This document shows positions 24,865-34,272 of a stretch of DNA of 64,000 nt, piece after piece. The position numbers and the translations under genes are program-made. Source of the DNA: an uncultured Clostridia bacterium (GTDB lineage Bacteria > Bacillota > Clostridia > Peptostreptococcales > Anaerovoracaceae); assembly GCA_934271235.1 (NCBI GenBank), contig CAKQQT010000004.1:77831-141830 (forward strand). Reading direction: 5' to 3'. The notes under the pieces were generated by a model. The model saw nothing but the letters and a program-made list of their open reading frames with translations, was not told where the DNA came from and did no database searches. Numbering within the stretch: the stretch's first letter is position 1; each line of letters begins with the position of its first letter.

Positions 24865-25143
24865 TCAGTTTTTCTTTCTTTTTACGATATAGATTCCCCA
24901 TGCCAGCATGTAACCGAGCAACACTGCTCCTGCAACCCATAAACACATGGCGGCACGAAATTCCCATCCCAAATAAGGATGTCCCGGTTTCATGACAATC
25001 TCATACAGCGCACCGCTGAAAGGCGCGATTTCCAGTATGGCGAAAGACAAATACCGCACTTTACTGTAACGTCCCCTCAAATGGAACAGAATCACGCATT
25101 GTATCGTCATCGCGCCTACAAAGCAAAGTATCAATAGTGGCAT
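24865..25143 (-). CDS. Small membrane protein, unknown function
   Basis: 92 residues from ATG 25143 behind GGGAGAGGAAAT. Three hydrophobic segments (about 1-20, 30-50 and 62-85) and a basic KRKKN tail that should face the cytoplasm. I do not recognise a family. It stands alone between the methyltransferase gene and the PyrK-like gene. Confidence 0.7.
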   Translation of the reverse strand: MPLLILCFVGAMTIQCVILFHLRGRYSKVRYLSFAILEIAPFSGALYEIVMKPGHPYLGWEFRAAMCLWVAGAVLLGYMLAWGIYIVKRKKN

Positions 25144-25354
25144 ATTTCCTCTCCCTTTACGCATCATTATTCATTGAAATCATTATGCCATACAAAGTGA
25201 ATTCCGTAAAGGACTAAAAGAGCGCACAATAAAATTCAAGATTTCTGTGCGCATACGGCACTCATGGATGAAGTCGCCTCGAAAGGTGCTTTTGTCGTTA
25301 TTCCGGAAACATCTCAAACGTTATTCTCGAAAATAGGAAAAACGAATGTTTCTC

Positions 25355-26434
25355 TTATCTTGCTATAGATACTATCTGTGCGCACTTGCATTTTCGCACC
25401 GTCACGCCGTCGCCATCTGTCTCGCTGCAGGCGCCGCAGATGCCGATGCCGCAGCAGATGTTGGCATGGTTCGGCAGCAGCAGGCAGCGCCCCTGCGCCT
25501 GCCATGCATGCGAGGCAGATGTGCAGCTGCAGGAACCGCTCGCGTGCTGCGCGGCGCAGCCTATGGTGCAGCACGCGGTAAAGGCTTTTTTTGCCTGTGC
25601 AGTGTAGTACGGCGAGGCCAGGAACAAGGTCTGCTTGCTTTCGCGGAACATAGCGACTGCTTTCGGCATTTCGGATATCAAGCGGATCGGCTGCCATGAA
25701 ACCTTTTCTCCGCTCTCGGTCCGCAGATAGTCCGCGAGGAATTCCGCAGTCAGCTTGTCAGCATCGATCAGCAGGGTCAGTTTTGACAGATCCCAACGAT
25801 CGATCACATTGACAAACGGCGCGAGGGCGGTCCCTTTGGCGATGACCAGCAGCGGCGCTGCCGCATCCAAAGCGCCGCTGCCCAAATGCGTCAGGCCGCC
25901 GTAAAAAGGGCCGCGGATCCGCCAGGGCGCAAGTCCGTTTTGCAGGAGCGCCCGGCTTTTGGGGCCGGCCGGCTGCAGCGCGATCTCGATGCGGCCGCTG
26001 CCTTCCTCGCATGCCGCGGATGCAGGGGCGGCAGTGTCTTGTATCGCCGTATCTCCGCGGTCGCGCAGCGCGCTCTTTGCGGTATAGGTGCTGCGCAGGA
26101 CGGACAGGGGGATCTGCCATCCTAAGCTTTCCACGATGAGATACGTGCCGAGCGCGCGGCAGCTCTGTGCAAGGCCGCGCGGCACAGACAGAGTCACCGC
26201 CGACAGGTGCGGGGCGTATTCCCGCACTGCAAGGATCGGCGCTTCATAACTCTGCGGTCCCGCCTGCCTTTGCCCTCCCTGCTGCAGCCAAACCGTATAA
26301 GGGCAGCTCCCGCGCCAGTTTTCTCCGCAAGCGCACACGCCGTCCCGGCTCATGCGGCAGGTATAGCACTGTCCGGCTTCCATTAACACGCACGGGCATT
26401 TTTCGGTGCCCGCATCCACACATCGATATTCCAT
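25355..26434 (-). CDS. PyrK-like FAD/[2Fe-2S] oxidoreductase subunit
   Basis: 359 residues from ATG 26434. The N-terminus has a Cys-rich block (EKCPCVLMEAGQCYTCRMS followed by CACGENWRGSCPY). The middle corresponds to the FAD/NAD-binding fold of ferredoxin-reductase proteins. The C-terminus CCGIGICGACS...CKC matches the [2Fe-2S] ligand pattern of dihydroorotate dehydrogenase electron-transfer subunit PyrK and sulfide dehydrogenase beta subunit. A 30-residue Ala/Ser/Cys/His-rich insert precedes the cluster. There is no pyrD nearby, so it is probably not for pyrimidine synthesis. The electron partner could be the FAD enzyme encoded at 22.4-23.9 kb. Confidence 0.75.
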   Translation of the reverse strand: MEYRCVDAGTEKCPCVLMEAGQCYTCRMSRDGVCACGENWRGSCPYTVWLQQGGQRQAGPQSYEAPILAVREYAPHLSAVTLSVPRGLAQSCRALGTYLIVESLGWQIPLSVLRSTYTAKSALRDRGDTAIQDTAAPASAACEEGSGRIEIALQPAGPKSRALLQNGLAPWRIRGPFYGGLTHLGSGALDAAAPLLVIAKGTALAPFVNVIDRWDLSKLTLLIDADKLTAEFLADYLRTESGEKVSWQPIRLISEMPKAVAMFRESKQTLFLASPYYTAQAKKAFTACCTIGCAAQHASGSCSCTSASHAWQAQGRCLLLPNHANICCGIGICGACSETDGDGVTVRKCKCAQIVSIAR

Positions 26435-26516
26435 TTTTCCATTCCCTTTCCTTTTGACACCGTTTGATGCCGTTTTCACTTCCGCGCGGCATGCGGCCCG
26501 CTGATCCGGGCTGCGG

Positions 26517-27443
26517 CTATGAGGCCGATTTCTCCGCGGCGGCAGTCACCGCGAAGCCGTAGTCCAGCATCGCGTAAGCATCCTGAAACCAGTTTCCGTC
26601 CCGCAGCACAACCGCGATCAGAGAGACCCCGTTCCGGGTCGCCGATGCAGTCAGCGTCCGGCCTGAAGCCTTGGTAAAGCCGATCTTCACACCATCGCCG
26701 CCCTCATACTGGTGTACAGTCTTATTTTTGTTGTAGAAGTTCCGCTCGTTCTCGGTGCTCTGCCAGCTCGGCACCGCGACGATCTTTCGGAAATCTTCCC
26801 GCTGCATAGCAGCCGCCGCGATCACGGCCAAATCTTTCGCCGTCGTATAATGGTTCTCATCAAACAATCCGCAGGCGTTGGTAAAATGCGTGCCGGTGCA
26901 GCCGAGTTCTTCTGCTTTTTGGTTCATCATCACCACAAAATTCTGCAGACTGCCGCCGATGCAGATCGCGGCCGCGGTCGCCGCGTCGTTCCCGGACTGC
27001 AGCATCATGCCGTACAGCAGTTCTTCCACGCTGATCTCCTCTCCGGCTTTGAGATAGATGGAAGAACCCTCCAGCCCGGCTGCCTCTGCCGGAACGATCA
27101 CACGGCTGTCCGGGCCTAAGGACAGACGGTCCAAAGTTTCCAATACGATCAGCGCCGTCATGATCTTGGTGGTGCTGGCCGGGTACAGCCGTTTTTCCGC
27201 GTCTTTTTCAAACAAAACCTCTCCGGTCTGCGCATGGATCAGAACCGCGCCTGCCGCGGACACCGTTGGCGCAGGTGCGCTGCAAGCGGTTTCCTGCGGT
27301 CCTTTTGCCGGCGGATGCAGCTCATTTTCATCCACACGTACAGCGGGACCGAAATAATCCGCCAAACCTCCCAACAGGCCAAATGTCAGTGCCAACACCA
27401 GCAGCAGGGGGATCTTCCTGCGTAATATCTTTTCTTTCATCAT
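26517..27443 (-). CDS. dacF: D-alanyl-D-alanine carboxypeptidase, S11 family
   Basis: 308 residues. Signal anchor at about 10-28, then penicillin-binding motifs: SXXK as S90-T-T-K93 within YPASTTKIMTALIV, SGN at 150-152, and the KTG equivalent in VKIGFTKASGRTLTA. It trims the terminal D-Ala from peptidoglycan stem peptides outside the membrane. Compared with DacA/DacF it lacks most of the C-terminal beta-sandwich. The start ATG 27443 uses an AGGAG that belongs to the terminator following scpB. DacB or SpoVR-linked roles are less likely. Confidence 0.88.
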   Translation of the reverse strand: MMKEKILRRKIPLLLVLALTFGLLGGLADYFGPAVRVDENELHPPAKGPQETACSAPAPTVSAAGAVLIHAQTGEVLFEKDAEKRLYPASTTKIMTALIVLETLDRLSLGPDSRVIVPAEAAGLEGSSIYLKAGEEISVEELLYGMMLQSGNDAATAAAICIGGSLQNFVVMMNQKAEELGCTGTHFTNACGLFDENHYTTAKDLAVIAAAAMQREDFRKIVAVPSWQSTENERNFYNKNKTVHQYEGGDGVKIGFTKASGRTLTASATRNGVSLIAVVLRDGNWFQDAYAMLDYGFAVTAAAEKSAS

Positions 27444-27446
27444 ATT

Positions 27447-27487
27447 AAAAAACTCCTAAGAACAGTTTACTTGCTCTTCGGAGTTTT
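27447..27487 (-). terminator. Terminator of scpB overlapping the dacF binding site
   Basis: Minus strand AAAACTCC (27487-27480) pairs with GGAGTTTT, with an inner AAGA/TCTT stem, then a T-run. The 3' arm contains the TAGGAG that serves the dacF start codon a few nt downstream. Confidence 0.8.
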
Positions 27488-27527
27488 ATGACTGGCTTCG
27501 CTTCTCGGCTTGCCCTATTTTTTAAGC

Positions 27528-28130
27528 TTAAAACTCGATCGTCATCTGACCTGCCGCAACCGGATCGTTTTCATCTTCCGCGTGATCGGCTTCGGTATCG
27601 ACCTGCATCACACCTTCGATATCATCGATCTCCGGCAGTTCTTTTATCGATGTGAAACCGAAATTTTTGAGGAAAGTATCGGTGGTCCCATATAAGATCG
27701 GCCTGCCGATCGCGTTCGACCGGCCGACTTCACAGACCAGCTCTTTCTTTGCCAGTCCTTCAATGACCCGATCACACTTGATGCCTCGGATCGCCTCGAT
27801 CTCGCCCTTTGTCACCGGCTGTTTGTAAGCGATGATCGCCAGTACCTCCAGCGCGGACTGCGATAATCGTTTGGTTTTGACCGGAGTGCACAGCCGTTCG
27901 ATATAATCGGCGTTTTCCTCCGTTGTTGCGAACTGAAACGCGCCGTTCACCTCGCGGATGCGGATGCCTCGGCCTTCCTGCTCGTATTCTTCCTGCAGTT
28001 CTTTGAAGCAGTCGTAAGCTTCCTGTCTGCTGATATTGCATACATCTGCCGCTGTCTTGACATCCAGCGGCTGCCCCCAGACAAACAGCATGGATTCAAA
28101 TGCAGACTTTAGATTCTTTTTACTTGTCAT
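27528..28130 (-). CDS. scpB: Segregation and condensation protein B
   Basis: 200 residues from ATG 28130, overlapping the scpA stop by 11 bp. Conserved ScpB features: FESMLFVWGQPLDVKTAADVCN, tandem winged helices with QPVTKGEIEAIRGIKCDRVIEGLAKKELV and GRPILYGTTDTFLKNFG. It dimerises and binds ScpA, forming the non-SMC part of the bacterial condensin that organises and separates chromosomes. The open frame extends upstream but is not conserved there. Confidence 0.95.
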   Translation of the reverse strand: MTSKKNLKSAFESMLFVWGQPLDVKTAADVCNISRQEAYDCFKELQEEYEQEGRGIRIREVNGAFQFATTEENADYIERLCTPVKTKRLSQSALEVLAIIAYKQPVTKGEIEAIRGIKCDRVIEGLAKKELVCEVGRSNAIGRPILYGTTDTFLKNFGFTSIKELPEIDDIEGVMQVDTEADHAEDENDPVAAGQMTIEF

Positions 28131-29025
28131 CTCTTTCTTCCGCCTCTCCTGTGATCTGTGCATTCCGCCGCTCGTCCGGCCCCGATGTGATCTGTGCCGG
28201 CTGTGCGGAGAACGCTTCTCCGCTGTCATTGCCCTCACCTGCAGCATCGGCTGCGGCCGCGTAGCTTTCCAACACGGTATCTTCGTTGATCCGCTCGCCT
28301 GCGGACACCGAAATATCGCCGTAGTTCGTCTGCTGCTCAACGCGGATCACGCGTTCTTTGGCCATTTCCAAAAGAGACAGGAACGTGACAACAATGTCAT
28401 AGCGATCTTTTTTATTCCGGATCAGTTCTTTGAAACTGAAGACTTGTCCGATCTTTCGGCGCACAGCCTTGAGGATCAGATGCATCCGCTTTTCCATAGA
28501 AGCGCGTTCTCGCTCGACGCGCTCGTAATGCTTCTTTACCGCCTCAACCTTATGTTTTTTCTCAATAAACAGGCGGAACGCAGCCGCAAACTGCTTGAGA
28601 TCCAAGCTGAGATACTCATCCGGATTTTCCAGATAGACCGAAATATCCTCCTGCGGTTTTTCAAAAATATGCAGACCGGCTTCTTCACGTTCTTCCAGCA
28701 TCTGCGCAGCCTGCTTGAAGCGTTTGTATTCCAGCAGGCGTTCTACCAGTTCCGTCCGCGGATCTTCTTCCGTCAATGCGGCGTCTTCCTGAGATGCTCG
28801 CGGCAGGATCATCTTCGACTTGATCTCGATCAAAGACGCCGCCAGCACCATGAATTCCGTCGCGACCGCGATGCTGCGCTCTTTCATAGCTTGGATATAT
28901 TCCAGATACTGCTTGGTGATCTGGCTGATCTGAATATCGTAAATGCTCATTTCGGCAGTCTCGATCAGGTAGACCAGAAGGTCAAACGGTCCCTCAAAGG
29001 ACTGCAGTCTAACTTTATAGCTCAT
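28120..29025 (-). CDS. scpA: Segregation and condensation protein A
   Basis: 301 residues. The start [29 protein letters not shown] is the hallmark of ScpA (kleisin), with [20 protein letters not shown] following. It bridges the SMC heads with ScpB. A C-terminal Ala/Glu-rich tail of about 50 residues extends past the usual domain. It overlaps mtnA by 4 bp (ATGA) and scpB by 11 bp, so the three genes are co-translated. Confidence 0.95.
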   Translation of the reverse strand: MSYKVRLQSFEGPFDLLVYLIETAEMSIYDIQISQITKQYLEYIQAMKERSIAVATEFMVLAASLIEIKSKMILPRASQEDAALTEEDPRTELVERLLEYKRFKQAAQMLEEREEAGLHIFEKPQEDISVYLENPDEYLSLDLKQFAAAFRLFIEKKHKVEAVKKHYERVERERASMEKRMHLILKAVRRKIGQVFSFKELIRNKKDRYDIVVTFLSLLEMAKERVIRVEQQTNYGDISVSAGERINEDTVLESYAAAADAAGEGNDSGEAFSAQPAQITSGPDERRNAQITGEAEERDDK

Positions 29026-30128
29026 TCTCCCATTAACTTTCTTAGATTTACATCATACGGTGGCCGGACGATCCCTTTTTCGGTAATGACCGCCGTAATG
29101 TATCGGTGATCCGTCACATCAAAGGACGGATTATAGGTTTTCACTCCCACCGGAGCCATCGGTTTTTCATACCACATTTCATAAATTTCTTCGCCCTTGC
29201 GCAGCTCGATCGGAATGTCCGCGCCGGTCGGCGTTTCCAGATCGATCGTGGAGGTCGGCACGTACATATAGAATGGGATGCCGTACTCCTTTGCCAGGAT
29301 CGCCACTCCGGAAGTTCCGATCTTATTCGCGCCGTCACCGTTCGCCGCCATGCGGTCACAGCCGACGACCACCGCGTCGATCCAGCCGTTCTTCATCACG
29401 ATGGACGCCATATTATCACAGATCAGCGTCACATCCACGCCGGACTTGTGCAGCTCCCAACTCGTCAATCTGGCTCCCTGCAGCAGCGGGCGCGTTTCAT
29501 CCGCGAACACATGGAAATCATACCCGCGCTCCTGTCCCAGATAGATCGGCGCCAGGCAGGTTCCGTATTTCGCGGTCGCAATCGTACCGGCATTGCAGTG
29601 CGTCAGGATCCCCATTCCCGGTTTCAGCAGCGACAGACCGTATTCGCCCATCGCGTAGCAGGACGCCTCATCCTCTTTACGGATCTTCTCTGCTTCATCC
29701 AAAAGCAGCAGCTTGGCGTCGTCCACCTGATCTCCCGCGCAGTGATCGCAGGTGCAGAGGAATCCGTCCGCCGCGTTGTCGAACGCGCGGATGTATTTAT
29801 CCAACATATCCTCGCAGCGTTTCAGCGCCCAAGAAAGATTGACCGCCGTTGGTCTGGCACTGTTCAGATACGCGCTCGTTTCCCTAACATATTCCCGGAA
29901 TTCCTTGACTCTGGTCCCCGCGAAATCCCGCGTCGCGACGTACAGCCCATAAGCCGCCGCCACGCCGATCGCCGGCGCGCCGCGCACTTTGAGATGATAG
30001 ATCGCATCCCAAATATCTTCCTTCGTCTGTACCTCGATATAAACTTCCTCTCCCGGCAGCTTCGTCTGATCCAGGATCAAAAGGCGATCCTCTTCAAACT
30101 TCACCGGTGCGATATCAAAAACCTCCAT
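29022..30128 (-). CDS. mtnA: S-methyl-5-thioribose-1-phosphate isomerase
   Basis: 368 residues of the eIF2B-like MtnA family. Motifs are [17 protein letters not shown], the catalytic Cys178 in [11 protein letters not shown], and the catalytic Asp258 in [19 protein letters not shown]. It converts methylthioribose-1-phosphate to methylthioribulose-1-phosphate in methionine salvage. A Cys-rich insert CTCDHC (about 125-130) is seen within the loop that varies in the family. No other methionine-salvage gene is in the window; coupling to scpAB looks like operon convenience. Confidence 0.95.
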   Translation of the reverse strand: MEVFDIAPVKFEEDRLLILDQTKLPGEEVYIEVQTKEDIWDAIYHLKVRGAPAIGVAAAYGLYVATRDFAGTRVKEFREYVRETSAYLNSARPTAVNLSWALKRCEDMLDKYIRAFDNAADGFLCTCDHCAGDQVDDAKLLLLDEAEKIRKEDEASCYAMGEYGLSLLKPGMGILTHCNAGTIATAKYGTCLAPIYLGQERGYDFHVFADETRPLLQGARLTSWELHKSGVDVTLICDNMASIVMKNGWIDAVVVGCDRMAANGDGANKIGTSGVAILAKEYGIPFYMYVPTSTIDLETPTGADIPIELRKGEEIYEMWYEKPMAPVGVKTYNPSFDVTDHRYITAVITEKGIVRPPYDVNLRKLMGE

Positions 30129-30279
30129 TTTCTTTCCTCTTTTCCGTTTTCTATTCGATCGTTCTCTTTTTTCGGGCAGATCCGTTCCTCGGGAAAATCC
30201 GCTTTCTCAAGAAAATCCGCGTGTCCTTCTTTGCTCCGTCCCGCACGTTCCGCTCTGCCCCGCGCAGCCTGCCGCCGCG

Positions 30280-31356
30280 CTAGCCGTAAAGCACGCTGAA
30301 CGTCTGGCTGCTTGCCACATCGATCAGGAACTGCAGATACGTGCCGTGATCAATGATCGGTTCGCCGCTGTAGAGACTGATACAGCCGGCGATCTCTTCA
30401 AACGGCGGTGCGTCCATCAGCGTTAAGCCCAGAAGCCAAGCATTTTCATAATCCGTATTCTGCCAGTAAACCTCGTCGTATCCTTCGCTGAGATAGGTGA
30501 TCGCCGCCTCTGCCGAATCCAGACCCAACGTCACCGCTAATTGCTGCGTATAGGTCTCGTCATCCTCCGGCAGATAAACCATGTCATCGATGACCGTGTC
30601 TTGATTCTGCGCGGCCTCGCTGTAATCCAGCCAGCCGTCATAATCGTAATCGGAAACCTTATCATACAGCAGCTGATCCACCTCATACACCGTATTGTAG
30701 TAGACATCTTCGGCGCTGACCTCCGGCCCATTAAAAATCGTATCATAATCCGGTTCGCTGCTTTCACAGGAAGAGATCAAGGACGGCACGAGCGCTATCA
30801 GCGCCACGATGATGCCGACTACCGTTTTAAGCGTCTTCCCATCGTCCGCCGATGTATTGAAAGACCTGACTGTCGATTGGCCGCTCCTGCGCGCGCCCTC
30901 GACATCGTTCACCAAGCGCTGTCCGCCCGCGCTTTTGCGGCTTCGGTTCTGCGAACCGTTCCAGTCCGTATTTTCACGCCGATCATTGCGGTGGCTGTGA
31001 CTGCCCTCCGGATGCGAAAGCGCACTTCCTGCGCTCTGTTTGACCCGCTCCGCCGCAGCCTTCATCTGCCCGCTGAGATTCCCCAAAAAGCTGTCCGCCG
31101 TTTCCGCGATCTCCATATCATCCTTGCGCCGTTCATGACGCGCCAGCTTCTGATGGTCGCTGACCGGCACCGCGCCGCCGGAAACCACACTGTAAGCATA
31201 TTTCAGTTCCCGCATCTTGCGATCCGCATATTCACGCTCATCTGCGTAGTCCGAAGACTTGAGTCTTTTCATCCGCTCGTTGTACGCGCGATCCATCTGC
31301 GCCCTTGAAGCTCCCGGCTGCACACCCAGAATTCTGTAATAATCCGATCGATCCAT
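30280..31356 (-). CDS. Membrane protein with a degenerate J domain
   Basis: 358 residues. Residues 3-60 look like a DnaJ domain (DYYRILGVQPGASRAQMDRAYNERMKRLKS ... MRELKYAYSVVSGG) but the HPD tripeptide needed to stimulate DnaK is absent. A Ser/Arg/Asn-rich region follows, then one membrane span at about 178-197 (VVGIIVALIALVPSLISS) and an acidic extracytoplasmic part of about 150 residues with many Tyr and Asp. The protein may be a J-like scaffold rather than a co-chaperone. I do not know its partner. Confidence 0.7.
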   Translation of the reverse strand: MDRSDYYRILGVQPGASRAQMDRAYNERMKRLKSSDYADEREYADRKMRELKYAYSVVSGGAVPVSDHQKLARHERRKDDMEIAETADSFLGNLSGQMKAAAERVKQSAGSALSHPEGSHSHRNDRRENTDWNGSQNRSRKSAGGQRLVNDVEGARRSGQSTVRSFNTSADDGKTLKTVVGIIVALIALVPSLISSCESSEPDYDTIFNGPEVSAEDVYYNTVYEVDQLLYDKVSDYDYDGWLDYSEAAQNQDTVIDDMVYLPEDDETYTQQLAVTLGLDSAEAAITYLSEGYDEVYWQNTDYENAWLLGLTLMDAPPFEEIAGCISLYSGEPIIDHGTYLQFLIDVASSQTFSVLYG

Positions 31357-31607
31357 AATCCCTTCCTTTGCTCTGTCTGTAGCTGCAAACTATCAGGTTC
31401 AGTATACCACAAACAGCTGACAAAAGGAACCGTCTTCTTCTTGCTATTTGGATTTCTTTCCACTATAATGAGGTTAAACGAAGCCTGCGCGTCCTGCAAA
31501 AGCTTCCTGCATAATTTTCCTGCCGATCGATAAGATGTTTCTTGGGAACCGTTCTTCGGATCCCGGCAGACCTTTCTGCTTCATCTTTCACTCCCGGAGG
31601 AAAATCT

Positions 31608-32852
31608 ATGCGTCTTGTGTTTTTCGTATGCGCGGTGGTATTTTCGGTCTGGCTGACCTTTGGCAGCCTCGGCCCCCTGCTCAGCCGCATCATGGAAGCG
31701 GGCATCGACTGGTGGATCGCGCTGCTTGACCATATCCTGCAGCGGGTGGGAACGGCACCGATGCTGCAGGATCTCATCATCTGCGGCGTCTGCACCGGCG
31801 TCGGCAGTGTCCTGACCTTCGTGCCGATCATCGCGGTCCTGTTTTTCTGCCTTGCCTGCTGGGAAAGCAGCGGCGCGCTTGCCGTGCTTTCGCGCGTGCT
31901 GGACCGACCTCTGCAAAAACTCGGCCTTTCCGGAGCCTGCGCCATGCCGCTTTTGCTCGGCTTCGGCTGCTCAGTACCGGCCGTCATGGAAGCGGAGCGG
32001 CTCCCAACGCATGGTCAGATGCGGCGAACGGTTTTTTTGATCCCGTTCCTGTCCTGCAATGCCAAACTGCCGCTGTACACCATGCTCGCTGCCGTTTTTT
32101 TCGGAAAGTACCGGTTCCTGCTGATCACCACGCTGTACCTGACCGGTATCCTGCTCGGCGTCATACTGCTGCGACTGCGTACGCGGCTGCTGCCGATGCA
32201 GCATGAGCATGCATGCAGCCCCAACGGCCGCAATGCCCCGCGTCCATACCTCATGCAAGGCTGCTCCTGTTCCATGGCAAACGCAAAACTGCCGCATGAC
32301 ATCCGACTGCGGCCGCCTTGCTTCTCCGCCGCCTGTGCGCAGGCGTGGGAAAACAGCAAAGCTTACATACAAAAGATCTTCACCGTCGTGCTCTTGACCA
32401 GCAGCGCGATCTGGTTTTTGGAACATTTTACGCCTGCACTGACGCCGGCTGCCGTTCCGCAGGAAAGCCTTCTGGCGACCATCGGCCGAGTGATTGCTCC
32501 GCTCTTTGCGCCGCTCGGCTTCGGTGACTGGCGCGCCGCCGCGGCACTCCTGACCGGACTCTCCGCCAAAGAAGCGATCGTCAGCACACTGGCGGTCCTA
32601 TCAGAAGCCCAGACTCCGCCGCAGACCCTTGATGAAATGCTGACGCAGATGTTCACACCGCTTTCGGCTTTCAGCTTTGCGGTGTTCTGCCTGCTTTATA
32701 TGCCCTGCATCGCGACTCTGGCCGCCGTCAAAAAAGCACTCGGCGGCTTTCGTTGGGCACTCGCCGCGCTCCTTACGCAAACGGCGCTCGCATGGCTCGC
32801 CGCCTGCCTCATCTGGCAAACCGGTTCCGTCCTGCTGCGTTTTTTCGGTTGA
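31608..32852 (+). CDS. FeoB-like permease lacking the G domain
   Basis: 414 residues from ATG 31608, 5 nt behind CGGAGGAAA. The sequence parallels the membrane half of the FeoA-FeoB fusion in this window: GFGCSVPAVMEAERLP, FLSCNAKLPLYTMLAAVFFGKY, LFAPLGFGDWRAAAALLTGLSAKEAIVSTL and LYMPCIATLAAVKKALGG. No GTPase motifs are present in it or in the genes beside it. A loop of about 45 residues near 200-245 contains several Cys and His residues, perhaps for metal contact. It is probably a metal or nucleoside-type permease gated differently from FeoB. Confidence 0.8.
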   Translation: MRLVFFVCAVVFSVWLTFGSLGPLLSRIMEAGIDWWIALLDHILQRVGTAPMLQDLIICGVCTGVGSVLTFVPIIAVLFFCLACWESSGALAVLSRVLDRPLQKLGLSGACAMPLLLGFGCSVPAVMEAERLPTHGQMRRTVFLIPFLSCNAKLPLYTMLAAVFFGKYRFLLITTLYLTGILLGVILLRLRTRLLPMQHEHACSPNGRNAPRPYLMQGCSCSMANAKLPHDIRLRPPCFSAACAQAWENSKAYIQKIFTVVLLTSSAIWFLEHFTPALTPAAVPQESLLATIGRVIAPLFAPLGFGDWRAAAALLTGLSAKEAIVSTLAVLSEAQTPPQTLDEMLTQMFTPLSAFSFAVFCLLYMPCIATLAAVKKALGGFRWALAALLTQTALAWLAACLIWQTGSVLLRFFG

Positions 32853-32907
32853 CCCCGGTGCAGTTTCCGACACCTGTCCGGTTGTCACTGAGCCGCTTGA
32901 ATCTGAT

Positions 32908-32937
32908 CCGGGCGAAGCGGCTCCGGGCGAAGCGGCT
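32908..32937 (+). repeat. Two tandem 15-bp units in the spacer after the FeoB-like gene
   Basis: CCGGGCGAAGCGGCT occurs twice in direct succession. Confidence 0.8.
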
Positions 32938-32960
32938 CCGTCCGGGTGCTCGCAGACCGG

Positions 32961-33268
32961 ATGCATAATGTACTGCTTTTTGACGGTTTTTTATAAAATT
33001 GCACGCGCTTTCAAAGATCAAAATGATAGATTCTTGTATAAAAGATAAAATTATCCATTTTGACAGGCATCTTTTTGTCGACTTTTGTCGAAAGTTTGAC
33101 CTCGGCCTTGCATGTTACTCCGGGAGGAATTTCGGTTTCGACATACTTCGACATCGTATAACAACTTTCGCACGGGATCGGTATCCTAAGCACTACGATT
33201 TTCCATAGGTTTCCAGCCTATTGCGTTCAAAACCGACAAAAACGCAAAAAAAGCAGTACATTATGCAT
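32961..33268. repeat. 308-bp element bounded by 21-bp inverted repeats, with 0A-like boxes
   Basis: ATGCATAATGTACTGCTTTTT at 32961-32981 is repeated exactly in reverse complement at 33248-33268. No coding sequence lies between. Inside are TGTCGAC/TGTCGAA at 33076 and 33086 (+) and two TGTCGAA at 33147 and 33137 (-), each pair 10 bp apart. These fill most of the 496-bp gap before the PhzF gene, where nothing else is recognisable except small hairpins near 33204 and 33231. No clear target-site duplication flanks the arms. Confidence 0.7.
33076..33153. promoter_or_regulatory. Two back-to-back pairs of Spo0A-box-like sites
   Basis: TGTCGAC (33076-33082) and TGTCGAA (33086-33092) on the plus strand, and TGTCGAA twice on the minus strand (33153-33147 and 33143-33137). 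The heptamer is the Spo0A box, and the 10-bp phasing fits tandem binding of Spo0A monomers. The gene controlled is probably the downstream PhzF gene. Confidence 0.55.
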
Positions 33269-33348
33269 ACGTTTTTTCAAAACGGCAAATGAAAATAAAT
33301 GAAAATAAATCAAACAACAGTCAAACAACAGAAAGAGAGGTTTTTCAC

Positions 33349-34272
33349 ATGAAATTCTACATTGCAGACGCATTTACCGAAACGATCTTTGGCGGCAACC
33401 CGGCCGGCGTTGTCATTCTTCCGGACGGCAGCGACTTTCCATCTGACGAGATCATGGTCAAGACCGCCGCAGAACTTCGCTACTCGGAAACTGCCTTTAT
33501 CAAGCAGCTCTCCGAAAAAGAATTTCAGATCCGTTATTTTACTCCGGCAGCCGAAGTCGATCTCTGCGGTCACGCGACGATCGCCTCGTTTAAAGTACTC
33601 TTGTACGCAGGCGTCATTCATGACAACGACACCTATCGGAATCACACTCTTGCCGGCGACCTGAACATCGTTGTCAAGGATGGCTTTGTGCTCATGGACA
33701 TGGCTGCTCCGGTCAAGATCGGCGAGATCGCACAAAAAGACGCGCTGGATGAATTATACAAGATCATGGGCATTTCTTATGACGAGCAGCTTGCAAAAGG
33801 ACTGAAACTCCTGCCGCAGCTGATCTCCACAGGTCTGCCGGATATCATGATGCCGGTCATTTCTCTGGCTGACCTCGAAGCACTGGCACCGGACATGCCT
33901 GCCCTGTCCGCGCTCTCCGCACGCTATGAAGTCACCGGTGTACACGCATTTACCCTCGACAAAGCAAGCGATACAGACGACGCCCTCTGCCACGCGAGAA
34001 ACTTCGCGCCGCTCTATGACATCGATGAAGAAGCCGCGACCGGCACCTCCAACGGCGCGCTGACTTACTACGGCTACCTCAACGGCTTTGTCAAAGACGG
34101 CGACGACTGCAAGATCATCCAGGGCGAAAAAATGCAGCGTCCGTCCCTGATCCTTTCCCATCTGGATGTCGACTGCAGTGCAGACGGCTGTGAAGACGGC
34201 ACAGCAGCCTCCTGCCAGATCCAAGTCGGCGGCAGCGCCGTCATCCTTGCCGAAGGCGAGATCCACCTGTAA
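33349..34272 (+). CDS. PhzF family isomerase
   Basis: 307 residues from ATG 33349 behind GAGAGG. Typical PhzF features are the start KFYIADAFTETIFGGNPAGV, the catalytic Glu47 in RYSETAFI, and DLCGHATIASF with later NFAPLYDIDEEAATGTSNGAL. Family members catalyse hydrogen shifts or epimerisations of small amino-acid-like compounds. No phenazine genes are present, so the substrate is unknown. It lies alone, 496 bp after the FeoB-like gene. Confidence 0.88.
   Translation: MKFYIADAFTETIFGGNPAGVVILPDGSDFPSDEIMVKTAAELRYSETAFIKQLSEKEFQIRYFTPAAEVDLCGHATIASFKVLLYAGVIHDNDTYRNHTLAGDLNIVVKDGFVLMDMAAPVKIGEIAQKDALDELYKIMGISYDEQLAKGLKLLPQLISTGLPDIMMPVISLADLEALAPDMPALSALSARYEVTGVHAFTLDKASDTDDALCHARNFAPLYDIDEEAATGTSNGALTYYGYLNGFVKDGDDCKIIQGEKMQRPSLILSHLDVDCSADGCEDGTAASCQIQVGGSAVILAEGEIHL

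Noticed and set aside
25355-26434. Pyrimidine synthesis gene pyrK
   Set aside because: No pyrD or other pyr gene is present, and the N-terminal Cys-rich block is not part of standard PyrK.
33231-33252. Terminator before the PhzF gene (TTGCGTT/AACGCAA)
   Set aside because: No T-run follows on either strand and no gene ends there.
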